Source: Paraburkholderia podalyriae (GTDB lineage: Bacteria; Pseudomonadota; Gammaproteobacteria; Burkholderiales; Burkholderiaceae). Taken from it: a DNA stretch of 64,000 nt. Below the pieces are notes generated by a model that saw only the letters and a list, made by a program, of their open reading frames with translations, was not told the origin of the DNA and ran no database searches. Location: NCBI RefSeq assembly GCF_014397785.1, contig NZ_VZQQ01000007.1, positions 1 to 64,000 of the forward strand. The letters run 5' to 3'. Position 1 is the stretch's first letter; each line of letters begins with the position of its first letter. Positions 1 through 7,774 of the stretch are shown piece by piece. Made by a program: the position numbers and the translations under genes.

Positions 1-146
1 AACAGGCCTCAAACTGTCGAAAAATAAGCTGGATTCACGTTGAAATTTCGTAATGCAGAAAATTGCGCGGCGGTAGCCGCGCAGAGCGATGGACGTTGCT
101 TTTGGAGGGGTGTATTTCCGCAGCCTGTTAGGCAAGGGCTGCTGAA

Positions 147-623
147 ATGAAACCTACCACTGCCGGGCATCAATCGAACCGGCCCGCTTTGAGTGCGGAC
201 AAATCCAACCTGCGGGAAGCAACCGACGCGGTCGCGCGCTTCGTCGAGGAACTCCAGGCCGGCTGGGACCACCATGACGCTGACCTGTCGAACCGCCACT
301 TTGCCACGGACATCATATGGGGTAGCCCGTTCGGTGCGTCTGTTGATGGCTACGCGGAGCTGCATCCCATCCATGCCCGTTTGAAGCGATCCGCAAGGGG
401 CGGCAATGCTTCCCGCTTTGAAATCGTCAGTGTCCGCGCGCCGGCTCCCGGCGTGGCCGTCGCACAGGTCCGGCGCGTAGCGCTCGGCTCGGACGGACAA
501 ACGATAGAGCCGTCCCACGACCTTACGGCGTCGTTCTCCGAGATGGCACTTTACGTACTGATACGCCGGGACGGCGTCTGGTGGGTCGTGGCAGGGCAGA
601 ACACACCCATTCGACCTGCCTGA
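147..623 (+). CDS. SnoaL-like / DUF4440 NTF2-fold protein
   Basis: A 158-residue protein whose length and pattern fit the SgcJ/EcaC-like branch of the NTF2 (SnoaL) fold: an N-terminal helix (around VARFVEELQAGW), a D-x-I-W-G strand and a C-terminal strand ending in a Trp-rich segment (VWWVVAGQNTP). Proteins of this family are small cytoplasmic alpha+beta barrels, often of unknown substrate. No signal peptide is visible. The stop lies 14 bases before the preferred start of the next gene on the same strand, so the two may be co-transcribed. The fold call is from family resemblance and no substrate can be inferred. Confidence 0.7.
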   Translation: MKPTTAGHQSNRPALSADKSNLREATDAVARFVEELQAGWDHHDADLSNRHFATDIIWGSPFGASVDGYAELHPIHARLKRSARGGNASRFEIVSVRAPAPGVAVAQVRRVALGSDGQTIEPSHDLTASFSEMALYVLIRRDGVWWVVAGQNTPIRPA

Positions 624-637
624 TAGCGCGAGCACGC

Positions 638-2356
638 ATGCGGAATTCCCACAAGCCAGTAGCTGCCGGGCTGCGCGGCGCACTCGGAACGCCGACGATC
701 AGCGGCTCGTTGCTCGGGCTCGTGTTCTGGTGGCAGTCGCTGACGCCAACGCTGATTCCACGGTCGTGGGGAACGCAAACCGTGATCGGTGCGATCTGTG
801 CGGCCACCGGCTATGGGATCGGCGCATTGGCCGGCTGTGGGGTGCATCGGCTGCTGGAGCGGTCCGGGCGTTTGCCCGGCAGCGAGACGCGCCGGCGTAG
901 CTGGATCGTTCTGGCGGCCGCCTGGCTCATTGCGCTATTCATCGGCTCGAAGCTATGGCTTGGCTGGCAGAACGAGCAACGCGGTTTCATGGGGATGGCG
1001 TCCATCGTCTGGTTGGACGGCGCGCTGATGAGCGTGCTGTCGCCGTTCGCCGCCGTGCTGCTCGTGGTCGTCGGGCGGGTCATGGCCCGCGGGGTCGCCG
1101 CGGTGAAGCGGGTCATTCAGGGCCGCGTGGCGTCGATCGTGTCGGTGCCGGCAACAGCACTGCTCGTCATCGTGATTGGCATCGCGCTCGGTCGCGGAGT
1201 CGCGCTTCCCGCCCTCGCCGCGGCCGCCAACTTCGTCCACGGGCGGGCGAACGAGGACACGACTGAGGGAATCGCGGCGCCGGAGTCGTCGGCGGTGTCC
1301 GGCAGCAGCGGATCGTTCGTCGCATGGGACAGCTTGGGACGCATGGGGCGCGACTTCGCGGCAACAGCCACAAGCAGCAAGCAGCTCGCGATGTTCCATG
1401 GAACCGATGCGAGGCTCGTCGATCCGGTGAGGGTTTACGTCGGGGTGCGTTCCGCGGACTCCATCGAGCAGCGCGCGCAGCTCGCGGTCCGCGAACTGGA
1501 GCGCGCGGGCGGATTCGACCGGAAACTGCTGGTCGTGTGGGTGCCCACCGGCACGGGCTGGATAGTCCCCAAAGCCGCGACGTCCGTCGAGCAACTGCAC
1601 CGTGGCGACACGGCGATCGTGGCGATCCAATACTCTTTCCTGCCAAGCCGGCTCGCCATCTTCATGGACGCCGGACTCGCCAACGAGGCGGGTATCGCCC
1701 TCTTCAACGCCGTCCGCGCCCGGTGGTCAAAGCTGCCGCCGCAACGGCGGCCGAAGCTTGTCCTGTTCGGCAAGAGCCTCGGCGCCGCGGGGGTGGAGGC
1801 GTCTTTCGTGGGGGCCGACGCATCTGCGTCAGTGGCCAACATGGTGGCCCGCACGGATGGCGTGCTGATCGCCGGCGCCAAACAAAGCAACCCTATTCAT
1901 GCGCAACTGACTCGCGAGCGCGATCCCGGCTCGCCGTTCTGGCAACCGATCTTCAATGGGGGGCGCTCCGTCCGGTTCTTGAACCGTGATCCCAATCAAG
2001 TGAAACTGGACGCCAACTGGCCTGCCCCCCGAGTCGTGTACCTTCAGCATCCGGCCGATCCGGCCGTCTTCTGGAGCGTGAAGGCGTTCTGGTGGCCGCC
2101 AGAATGGATGGCTCGGCCGCGCGGCTTCGATGTGCCTGACGCCATGCATTGGTTTCCCATCGTCTCGGGTGTGCAGGCGGTGGCCGATCTGATTTTCCAG
2201 CTCGACGTGCCGCCGGGTTTTGGTCACAACTACTCGTCGTTGGACTACGTCAGGGGGTGGGCCAGCGTGATGCCTGCCGACGGTTGGACGGACGCCGACA
2301 CCAGTCGACTGGCCCGCTTCATCGACCAGACCGCTGGCGACGAATCAGAACCGTGA
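638..2356 (+). CDS. membrane alpha/beta hydrolase (Abhydrolase_9 family)
   Basis: A 572-residue protein. The first ~180 residues contain several hydrophobic helices (e.g. GLVFWWQSLTPTLIPRSWG, an N-terminal signature of the Abhydrolase_9_N family). The C-terminal half is a hydrolase domain with a nucleophile elbow G-K-S-L-G (Ser near residue 380). The start at 638 (MRNSHKPV) was preferred to 581 because the earlier one would overlap the upstream gene. Family members are predicted integral-membrane serine hydrolases of unknown substrate. The last nine codons form part of an imperfect direct repeat whose second copy lies ~2 kb downstream, so this 3' end is the left border of an accessory island. 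Confidence 0.85.
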   Translation: MRNSHKPVAAGLRGALGTPTISGSLLGLVFWWQSLTPTLIPRSWGTQTVIGAICAATGYGIGALAGCGVHRLLERSGRLPGSETRRRSWIVLAAAWLIALFIGSKLWLGWQNEQRGFMGMASIVWLDGALMSVLSPFAAVLLVVVGRVMARGVAAVKRVIQGRVASIVSVPATALLVIVIGIALGRGVALPALAAAANFVHGRANEDTTEGIAAPESSAVSGSSGSFVAWDSLGRMGRDFAATATSSKQLAMFHGTDARLVDPVRVYVGVRSADSIEQRAQLAVRELERAGGFDRKLLVVWVPTGTGWIVPKAATSVEQLHRGDTAIVAIQYSFLPSRLAIFMDAGLANEAGIALFNAVRARWSKLPPQRRPKLVLFGKSLGAAGVEASFVGADASASVANMVARTDGVLIAGAKQSNPIHAQLTRERDPGSPFWQPIFNGGRSVRFLNRDPNQVKLDANWPAPRVVYLQHPADPAVFWSVKAFWWPPEWMARPRGFDVPDAMHWFPIVSGVQAVADLIFQLDVPPGFGHNYSSLDYVRGWASVMPADGWTDADTSRLARFIDQTAGDESEP

Positions 2357-2452
2357 GCGAACCGAACGCGACCAGAGCAGCACAAGACACGCAGCATGCG
2401 TCATCGCAAACTTCGAAGCGATGGCTGTCGCCACGTGACTATCGAGCCTTGC
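2330..2452. repeat. left copy of ~123-bp imperfect direct repeat flanking toxin island
   Basis: This segment matches 4312-4435 at roughly 110 of 124 aligned columns with one single-base gap. It begins inside the 3' end of the hydrolase gene (codons for T-A-G-D-E-S-E-P-stop) and runs ~96 bases past the stop. The downstream part includes a small hairpin (CATCGC...GCGATG) conserved in both copies. Confidence 0.9.
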
Positions 2453-2662
2453 CCAGCGGGCGACGAAAACGCTTGAACGTATGACACATTGGGCATTCCG
2501 ACCGGGCTGACCGGTCGGAAAGCACCGGATGCAAAAAAAAGGCCCACGGAGGAAGTGGGCCTGGGGATACATCAGTTCTCAGGGGTAGTTCGTACATGGG
2601 GCCGTCGCGAGCGCGTGGCCTGCAGCCCGCGCAACGCGGGTCCGTGTCTGAACTGACACGGC
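2453..2662. other. intergenic segment downstream of the immunity genes
   Basis: No gene seen. It holds the minus-strand terminator described separately and otherwise no recognisable feature. Confidence 0.6.
2533..2562 (-). terminator. rho-independent terminator of the toxin-immunity operon
   Basis: A perfect 8-bp stem (AGGCCCAC/GTGGGCCT) with a 7-base loop at 2540-2562 is followed, on the minus strand, by a run of T (A run 2533-2540 on the plus strand). It lies ~100 bases after the last minus-strand immunity gene, as expected for the end of that transcript. Confidence 0.85.
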
Positions 2663-3055
2663 TCACTCGATCTGCCTGTACCGAGTGTCCCCGCGGACGA
2701 GCTGCAACTGTTTCGAAACGATAAGAAACTGTTCGTCACTAATCGTACACTCAAGTTCGCCTATCTCGTACACAGCGACCACCTTGATCTTATTTCCGTT
2801 TCGCTCCTCAAAGGTAATCTGATAGACCCCGCGCCACATTGGTTTGCCGTCCTCATATTTGCCAATCTTCTCGGACGCGAGTCGCGCCGCCCTGGTTTTC
2901 GTGGCGTCGAAATCCAACGAGAGGATGTCAGTTTTTCTTAGCGCCATCTGGGCCACATAGGCCGGAAACTCGTCGCCGCATGGCGGATATGGTCCGGGTT
3001 CCGCCAAACATAGCGCGGGAAGGGATAGCAGCAGGACTGCAAAAGCGTGTTTCAT
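2663..3055 (-). CDS. exported immunity-like paralogue 1 (most diverged)
   Basis: A 130-residue protein with a clear signal peptide (MKHAFAVLLLSLPALCLA, cleavage after residue 18) and a small mature domain with two cysteines, one in a P-P-C motif near the new N-terminus and one in L-E-C-T, which could pair in the periplasm. It shares the central block ASEKIGKYEDG and the C-terminal R-Q-I-E with the next two genes but is clearly the most diverged copy. The start at the Met of MKHA was chosen over an in-frame upstream codon because it begins the shared signal peptide. The position behind a Tlde1-type toxin suggests a periplasmic immunity protein. The family was not recognised by name. Confidence 0.75.
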   Translation of the reverse strand: MKHAFAVLLLSLPALCLAEPGPYPPCGDEFPAYVAQMALRKTDILSLDFDATKTRAARLASEKIGKYEDGKPMWRGVYQITFEERNGNKIKVVAVYEIGELECTISDEQFLIVSKQLQLVRGDTRYRQIE

Positions 3056-3069
3056 GGATTCAAGGGACC

Positions 3070-3459
3070 TCACTCAATCTGCTTGAACATTCTGTCGTTC
3101 TCGACTCTTGACAGCAAATGCTTCGAAACGACAAAGACCTCTACGGCACTCATCGAGCATTCAAATTCGCCAGCGTCGTTCACAGCAATCACCTTGACCT
3201 TGTTTCCGTTTTTTTCGTGGAAGGTGATGTGATAGACCTCACGCCACAACTGTTCGCCATCCTCAGCTTTTCCAATTTTCTCGGACGCCAGTTGCACAGC
3301 CTGGGTTTTCGTATAGTCGATGCTGCCAAGCATGCCTGCGCTTTTTAGGCTGTTTTCGGCGATGTTGGTCGGCCACCTGTCGCAGGGCGGGTTAGGTCTG
3401 CTTTGCGCCAGGCATAGCGCGGGAAGGGATAGCAGCAGGACTGCAAGAGCGTGTTTCAT
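3070..3459 (-). CDS. exported immunity-like paralogue 2
   Basis: A 129-residue protein with the same signal peptide as its neighbours (MKHALAVLLLSLPALCLA) and the same two-cysteine mature domain (PPCDRWPTNIAE; EFECSM). It is very close to paralogue 3 over most of its length and differs mainly near the C-terminal third (MSAVEVFVVSKHL), which may be the specificity-determining part. Its start lies exactly 404 bases from the starts of both neighbours, showing tandem duplication. Inferred role: periplasmic neutraliser of the adjacent Tlde1-type enzyme or of related toxins from other strains. Confidence 0.78.
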   Translation of the reverse strand: MKHALAVLLLSLPALCLAQSRPNPPCDRWPTNIAENSLKSAGMLGSIDYTKTQAVQLASEKIGKAEDGEQLWREVYHITFHEKNGNKVKVIAVNDAGEFECSMSAVEVFVVSKHLLSRVENDRMFKQIE

Positions 3460-3473
3460 GGATTCAAAGGACC

Positions 3474-3863
3474 TCACTCTATCTGCTTGAACACTCTGTC
3501 GGTGTCGCGTGATGGCAAATGACCCGAAACAATAAAGACGTCAACCCCACCTATCGAGCATTCAAATTCGCCTGCTCCTTCGTTCACAGCAATCACCTTG
3601 ACCTTGTTTCCGTTTTTTTCGTGGAAGGTGATGTGATAGACCTCACGCCACATTTGTTCGCCATCCTCATATTTTCCTATTTTTTCGGACGCCAGTTGCA
3701 CGGCTTCGGTTTTCGTATAGTCGATACTGCCAAGGATGCCAGCGCTTTTTAGTCTTCCTTCTGCGATGTTGGTCGGCCACCTGTCGCATGGCGGGTTCGG
3801 TCTGCCTTGCGCCAAGCATAACGCGGGAAGGGATAGCAGCAGGACTGCAAGAGCGTGTTTCAT
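3474..3863 (-). CDS. exported immunity-like paralogue 3, toxin-proximal
   Basis: A 129-residue protein with an Sec signal peptide (cleavage after ALCLA) and the shared mature domain with cysteines in PPCDRW and EFECSI. The ATG overlaps the TGA of the toxin gene by four bases (ATGA), so translation is probably coupled, the usual arrangement for an effector and its cognate immunity gene. A purine-rich AGGGTGG lies 8 bases upstream. It is the best candidate for the cognate immunity protein. No catalytic motif is visible. Confidence 0.82.
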   Translation of the reverse strand: MKHALAVLLLSLPALCLAQGRPNPPCDRWPTNIAEGRLKSAGILGSIDYTKTEAVQLASEKIGKYEDGEQMWREVYHITFHEKNGNKVKVIAVNEGAGEFECSIGGVDVFIVSGHLPSRDTDRVFKQIE

Positions 3864-4231
3864 GGATGTTCCACCCTAAGCATTCTGTCGCCACTGTTCA
3901 AGATTTGCTCCCGGAATGGCAAGCGCAGAACGATACACACATTTGACGCGTTGCCGGGTTCTCTCATGCTGTCGCCGTGGATCATGAAGCCGTCGCGCCC
4001 GCCCAGGCTCGTTCCCGCAACGGGGTTGAGCCGCATCGAATACCGTCCAGTTTTGGGGTGCGGAAACGGTGCCGTAATTTCATACCGGCCAACGGGGATC
4101 GGTCCTTTGTCGCGAATGTACTGGCTACTGTGTCTGTCCTTGTGCTCGCCCTTACCGGAATATCCGGTATCTGTGATGTATTCGTCGTCGTGGTACAACT
4201 TGTGACTTTCATGCCTGTAAATCCACACCAT
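3860..4231 (-). CDS. tlde1: Tlde1-type (DUF2778) L,D-transpeptidase-like effector
   Basis: A 123-residue protein without signal peptide. It has an N-terminal segment with Y-S-G-K-G, a P-I-P-V-G-R-Y strand, and the catalytic region G-F-M-I-H85-G-D-S followed by A-S-N-V-C99-I-V-L. This His...Cys layout matches the DUF2778/Tlde1 family, toxins delivered by type VI secretion to the periplasm of rivals, where they damage peptidoglycan metabolism by L,D-transpeptidase/carboxypeptidase-like activity. The usual S-x-G-C before the cysteine reads S-N-V-C here. No other T6SS gene is in the window, so it would depend on apparatus encoded elsewhere. The absence of a signal peptide, contrasted with exported neighbours, supports delivery by another route. 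Confidence 0.85.
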   Translation of the reverse strand: MVWIYRHESHKLYHDDEYITDTGYSGKGEHKDRHSSQYIRDKGPIPVGRYEITAPFPHPKTGRYSMRLNPVAGTSLGGRDGFMIHGDSMREPGNASNVCIVLRLPFREQILNSGDRMLRVEHP

Positions 4232-4311
4232 TGTTTTTTCTCATTTGTTGTACGAACCAACGATTACACCAAATCATCTGGCTGCATGCAATTTTCAGGA
4301 TAAGCGCCGGT

Positions 4312-4435
4312 ACCGCAGACGACGAATCGGAGCCGTGATCGAGCCGAAGGCGAACAGAGCAGCACAAGACGCGCGGAATGGCGTCATCGCAAAGTTCGAA
4401 GCGATGGCTGTCGCCACGTGACTATCGAACCTTGC
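4312..4435. repeat. right copy of ~123-bp imperfect direct repeat
   Basis: Counterpart of 2330-2452. It still reads as the C-terminus of the alpha/beta hydrolase (T-A-D-D-E-S-E-P-stop), with synonymous changes such as TCA to TCG and GAA to GAG, although no hydrolase gene precedes it here. Downstream non-coding sequence, including the CATCGC...GCGATG hairpin, is also repeated. The left copy and this one bracket the toxin-immunity operon. Confidence 0.9.
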
Positions 4436-4538
4436 TAAAAGCCCCGACGTGCACTAAAAAACAGCTACTTACTTCGCATGTCCGATGGCGGCCCGGCCAA
4501 TGCAATGGGCGTCTTCACCCCAGCGAGCGCGACAGTCC

Positions 4539-5279
4539 ATGAGTCTCCTTGAACTCAGAGGCGTTTCCCGACATTTCGGCGCGATTCAAGCCCTGACCGA
4601 CGTGACGCTCAGTCTGGAGCCGGGCCAGGTGGTCGGGCTCATGGGCGATAACGGTGCCGGGAAATCGACCCTGGTGAAAGTCGTCGCTGGCAACTTTCCG
4701 CCTTCGCACGGCGAGATGCTGATAGATGGAAAGCCCGTGCATTTCAATAAGCCGGTCGATGCCCGCGCGCGCGGTATCGAGGTCGTCTATCAGGATCTCG
4801 CACTTTGCGACAACCTGACGGCAGCCGCCAATGTGTTCCTCGGCCGCGAACCGCGGATCGGGTTCGGGCCGATCCGCGTGCTCGATCACGCGACCATGTA
4901 TCGGCGCGCCGGTGAACTGTTCAAGGCCCTCAAGTCCGAAACGCGCCCGCGCGATCTCGTCCGGCAAATGTCCGGGGGACAGCGGCAGGCCGTGGCCATA
5001 GCTCGCACGCGTCTGTCGGAAGCGCGGCTCGTCCTGATGGACGAGCCGACCGCCTCGATCAGTGTGCGCCAGGTCGCCGAGGTGCTCGATCTGATCAAAC
5101 GCCTGTCCGAACACGGTATTGCGGTCATCCTGATCAGCCACCGCATGCCTGACGTATTCGCCGTCGCTCACCGCGTGGTCGTCATGCGGCGCGGGCGCAA
5201 GGTCGCCGACAAGAGCACCGAACAGTCCTCCCCGGAAGAAGTGACCGGTCTCATCACGGGAGCCATCGCCGCCGCGTGA
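4539..5279 (+). CDS. sugar ABC transporter ATP-binding protein (single-domain, FrcA-like)
   Basis: A 246-residue cytoplasmic ATPase with Walker A G-D-N-G-A-G-K-S-T, signature M-S-G-G-Q-R-Q, Walker B L-V-L-M-D-E-P-T and H-loop I-S-H-R. It is a single nucleotide-binding domain like FrcA, not the duplicated RbsA/XylG type, so it probably acts as a homodimer with the permease encoded 57 bases downstream. The start at 4539 (MSLLELRGVSRHFG) gives the family's normal N-terminus; 4485 would add an atypical 18-residue leader. The sugar class follows from homology to CUT2 importers; the actual substrate is unknown. Confidence 0.88.
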   Translation: MSLLELRGVSRHFGAIQALTDVTLSLEPGQVVGLMGDNGAGKSTLVKVVAGNFPPSHGEMLIDGKPVHFNKPVDARARGIEVVYQDLALCDNLTAAANVFLGREPRIGFGPIRVLDHATMYRRAGELFKALKSETRPRDLVRQMSGGQRQAVAIARTRLSEARLVLMDEPTASISVRQVAEVLDLIKRLSEHGIAVILISHRMPDVFAVAHRVVVMRRGRKVADKSTEQSSPEEVTGLITGAIAAA

Positions 5280-5336
5280 ACTTGCCTCGCACGGGAGACC
5301 CACCATTGAACGACGCGCCGCGAAGGCCCCCCTCCA

Positions 5337-6332
5337 ATGCCGCCATTGCTCGATGATCCACAGTCCGCGAGGACGCATACCCGCTGGTCGGGGCTGCTCG
5401 CGAGCCAGGTGTTCTGGGTCGTGCTGGCAACGATCATCGCCTGCGTCGCGCTGTCTTTTGCGACCTCGACCTTCGCGACCTCCGAGAATCTGTTCAACGT
5501 CACGCGAAACTTCGCCTTCGTCGCCATCGTCGCGCTCGGCATGATGGCGGTGATCGTCACGGGCGGCATCGACATTTCGGTCGGCTCGACGATCGGCATC
5601 AGCGGCATCGTGCTTTCGGTCGTCATGAACGCGGGCTACCCTATCTGGGCCGGTATCGGCATGGGGCTCCTGACTTCCGGGCTCGTCGGCCTCGTCAACG
5701 GCGTGCTGATCGCGTATCTCGGCATGCAGCCTTTCGTCGTGACGCTCGCCATGCTCAGCGTCGGCCGCAGCCTCGCGCTCGTGATTTCCCGCAGCCGGAC
5801 CATTTTCGAGTTCGGCCCCGACGGGAGCAAGCTCCTTGCTCTCGGCGGCGGCGCGACGCTCGGCGTCGCCAATCCAGTCTGGTTCCTGATCCTGCTCGGG
5901 CTGCTGTTCTGGTTCGCGTTCGGCTGGACCCGCTGGGGCCGCTACGTCTTCGCGATCGGCGGCAACCGCCATGCGGCGAATCTGACCGGCGTGCCTGTGC
6001 GCCGCATCGTCTGCTCCGTCTATGTGCTCTGCGGGCTCATGGCGGGCGTCGCGGCGATCCTCGAAGTCGGCTGGCTAGGCGCGGTGACGACAGGCCTCGG
6101 CACCGGCGACGAACTGCGCGTGATCGCTGCCACCGTGGTCGGCGGGACCAATCTGGCCGGCGGGGTCGGCAGCGCCTTCGGAACGATCGTCGGCGCGGCG
6201 CTCATCGAAGTGATCCGCAACAGCCTGATCCTGCTCGGCGTCGACGCGTTCTGGCAGGGGACCGTCGTCGGCAGCTTCATCATCGTCGCGGTGCTTTTCA
6301 ACCGGCTCGGCGGCGAGCGGCAAGGAGATTGA
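5337..6332 (+). CDS. sugar ABC transporter permease (FrcC/RbsC-like)
   Basis: A 331-residue inner-membrane protein with about 8-10 hydrophobic helices and the CUT2 permease signature V-T-G-G-I-D-I-S-V-G-S near residue 80. The C-terminal half holds the conserved V-V-G-G-T-N-L-A-G-G-V-G-S segment. It lies between the ATPase and the binding protein on the same strand and would form the homodimeric channel of the importer. A good Shine-Dalgarno (GGGAGA at 5294-5299) lies rather far upstream of the ATG, so the precise start is less certain. Confidence 0.87.
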   Translation: MPPLLDDPQSARTHTRWSGLLASQVFWVVLATIIACVALSFATSTFATSENLFNVTRNFAFVAIVALGMMAVIVTGGIDISVGSTIGISGIVLSVVMNAGYPIWAGIGMGLLTSGLVGLVNGVLIAYLGMQPFVVTLAMLSVGRSLALVISRSRTIFEFGPDGSKLLALGGGATLGVANPVWFLILLGLLFWFAFGWTRWGRYVFAIGGNRHAANLTGVPVRRIVCSVYVLCGLMAGVAAILEVGWLGAVTTGLGTGDELRVIAATVVGGTNLAGGVGSAFGTIVGAALIEVIRNSLILLGVDAFWQGTVVGSFIIVAVLFNRLGGERQGD

Positions 6333-6411
6333 AACGTCTTCGGATGCGCCGGCCGCTTCGCGGCAGGGCAGATATGGGCGCCGGGAAGCCGGTGCCGAAC
6401 AGGAGGGAACG

Positions 6412-7404
6412 ATGAAGAAACTGTGGATGTGGATTGCCGTGGCCGGGGGCTTCGCGATGCTGGCGTCTCCGGGCTTCGCGGCCGACAAGACCCTCGCGCT
6501 GGTGGTGAAGGGTCTCGACAACCCGTACTTCGATCTCATGCATCAAGGATGCGAACGGGCCAACAAGGAACTCAGCAAGCAAGGCTATAACTGCTACTAC
6601 ACCGGCCCCGCGACCGCCGCGGATGAGAGCGCGCAAGTGCAGATCATCGACGACCTGCTGACCAAGGGCGTCGCGAGCATGGCGATCTCGCCCGCGAACG
6701 CGCCGGCCGTGGCGGAGGTATTGCGCCGCCGCGGCGGATCGGTCCCGGTCATCACCGCGGATGCCGACTTGCTGCCCAAGGATGCCTCGCTGCGCAAGAG
6801 CTACGTCGGCACCGACAACTACGAACTGGGCGCCAAGCTCGGCGAGCAGTTGAAGATGCTGATGCCGAAGGGCGGCAATGTCTGCCTCGTGATGGGCAAT
6901 CCGGCGGCGGAGAACATCAACCAGCGAGCCCAGGGCGCGCGCGACGTGCTGTCCGGCAAGAAAGGCATCGCGAAGCTTGCTGGCGAGAACGGCTGGCATG
7001 AGATCAGTGGCTGTCCGCTCTACGTGAACGACGACGCCGCCAAGGCGAACCAGATGATGCAGGACACGCTGACCGCCAACCCTACCGGTCTCGACGCCTT
7101 TCTGTTCGCGGGTGGCTGGCCGCTCTTTGCGCCGCAGGCTTTTTCGCAGGTTGTCGCGCCGATCATGGACAAGATCAAGAACGGCAAGTTCGTGATCGTC
7201 TCGGCGGATACGCTCGGGCCCGAACTGCAAGCGCTCAAGGACCGCAAGGTGAATGTGCTCGTCGGCCAGCGGCCCGAGGAAATGGGCTACCGTGCCGCGA
7301 TGGTCATGCGTGACCTCGCGCAAGGGAAGTCGGTGCCGCCGGTCATTCACACCGGGCTCGACGTCTGCACGTGGAAGAACGCCGACACCTGCCTGAAGCA
7401 TTGA
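6412..7404 (+). CDS. periplasmic sugar-binding protein of ABC importer
   Basis: A 330-residue protein with a signal peptide (cleavage after ASPGFA, near residue 23) and a type I periplasmic-binding fold: K-G-L-D-N-P-Y-F-D-L-M at the start, I-S-P-A-N-A near the end of the second strand, and Y-V-G-T-D-N-Y-E-L-G in the middle, all typical of the ribose/fructose-binding (Peripla_BP_4) family. A strong ribosome-binding site AGGAGGG precedes the ATG. Several cysteines in the mature protein (e.g. SGCPLY, DVCTW, DTCLK) are unusual for the family and could form disulfides. It completes the transporter with the two genes upstream. Confidence 0.88.
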   Translation: MKKLWMWIAVAGGFAMLASPGFAADKTLALVVKGLDNPYFDLMHQGCERANKELSKQGYNCYYTGPATAADESAQVQIIDDLLTKGVASMAISPANAPAVAEVLRRRGGSVPVITADADLLPKDASLRKSYVGTDNYELGAKLGEQLKMLMPKGGNVCLVMGNPAAENINQRAQGARDVLSGKKGIAKLAGENGWHEISGCPLYVNDDAAKANQMMQDTLTANPTGLDAFLFAGGWPLFAPQAFSQVVAPIMDKIKNGKFVIVSADTLGPELQALKDRKVNVLVGQRPEEMGYRAAMVMRDLAQGKSVPPVIHTGLDVCTWKNADTCLKH

Positions 7405-7774
7405 AGCCCAGACGACCCACGTTATGACGATGACGTGGGAACCGCATTTTAAAAATCCCTTTCGCGAATATCACGGTTTCTTTACAAAACCTGTGCAATT
7501 CGCGTGATCTTCAATATTCGCCGATTTTATTTTGTCTAATAAATACGTGGTTTAACAATAATTAATCCCGATAGAACAATTCAATGCTTCGCCAACGTTT
7601 GCGCATTGGACGCAGGGGTTAACCAAGGCTCCAGTTCGTCAGCTTCGCCGCCGTAAACGCATATGCAGCGTGCATCAGTTTGCAGGGGGCGCGGGCGCAT
7701 ACCGTTGTGTGACTCGGACATCACGCGCGATTGCCCGCATTTGCGTGTCTCGCCGTTGAAAATGGAAGCGAAAG
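7405..7774. other. AT-rich intergenic region upstream of the chemoreceptor gene
   Basis: No gene is seen in these 370 bases. The segment 7440-7575 is markedly richer in A and T than its surroundings and probably contains the promoter of the chemoreceptor gene. No convincing sigma-28 promoter could be fitted. Confidence 0.5.

Noticed and set aside
9..683. Long minus-strand open frame opposite the SnoaL-like gene
   Set aside because: It is a shadow of two well-supported plus-strand genes in GC-rich DNA, with no ribosome-binding site or family likeness.
2400..2422. CATCGC...GCGATG hairpin as a terminator or tRNA-like attachment site
   Set aside because: No T tract follows and the repeat does not fold as a tRNA; it is simply conserved in both direct-repeat copies.
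7501..7600. Possible sigma-28 (flagellar) promoter before the chemoreceptor gene
   Set aside because: A -10-like CCCGATAG (7567-7574) and a GCCGAT (7520) are present, but no TAAA-like -35 lies at the required spacing.
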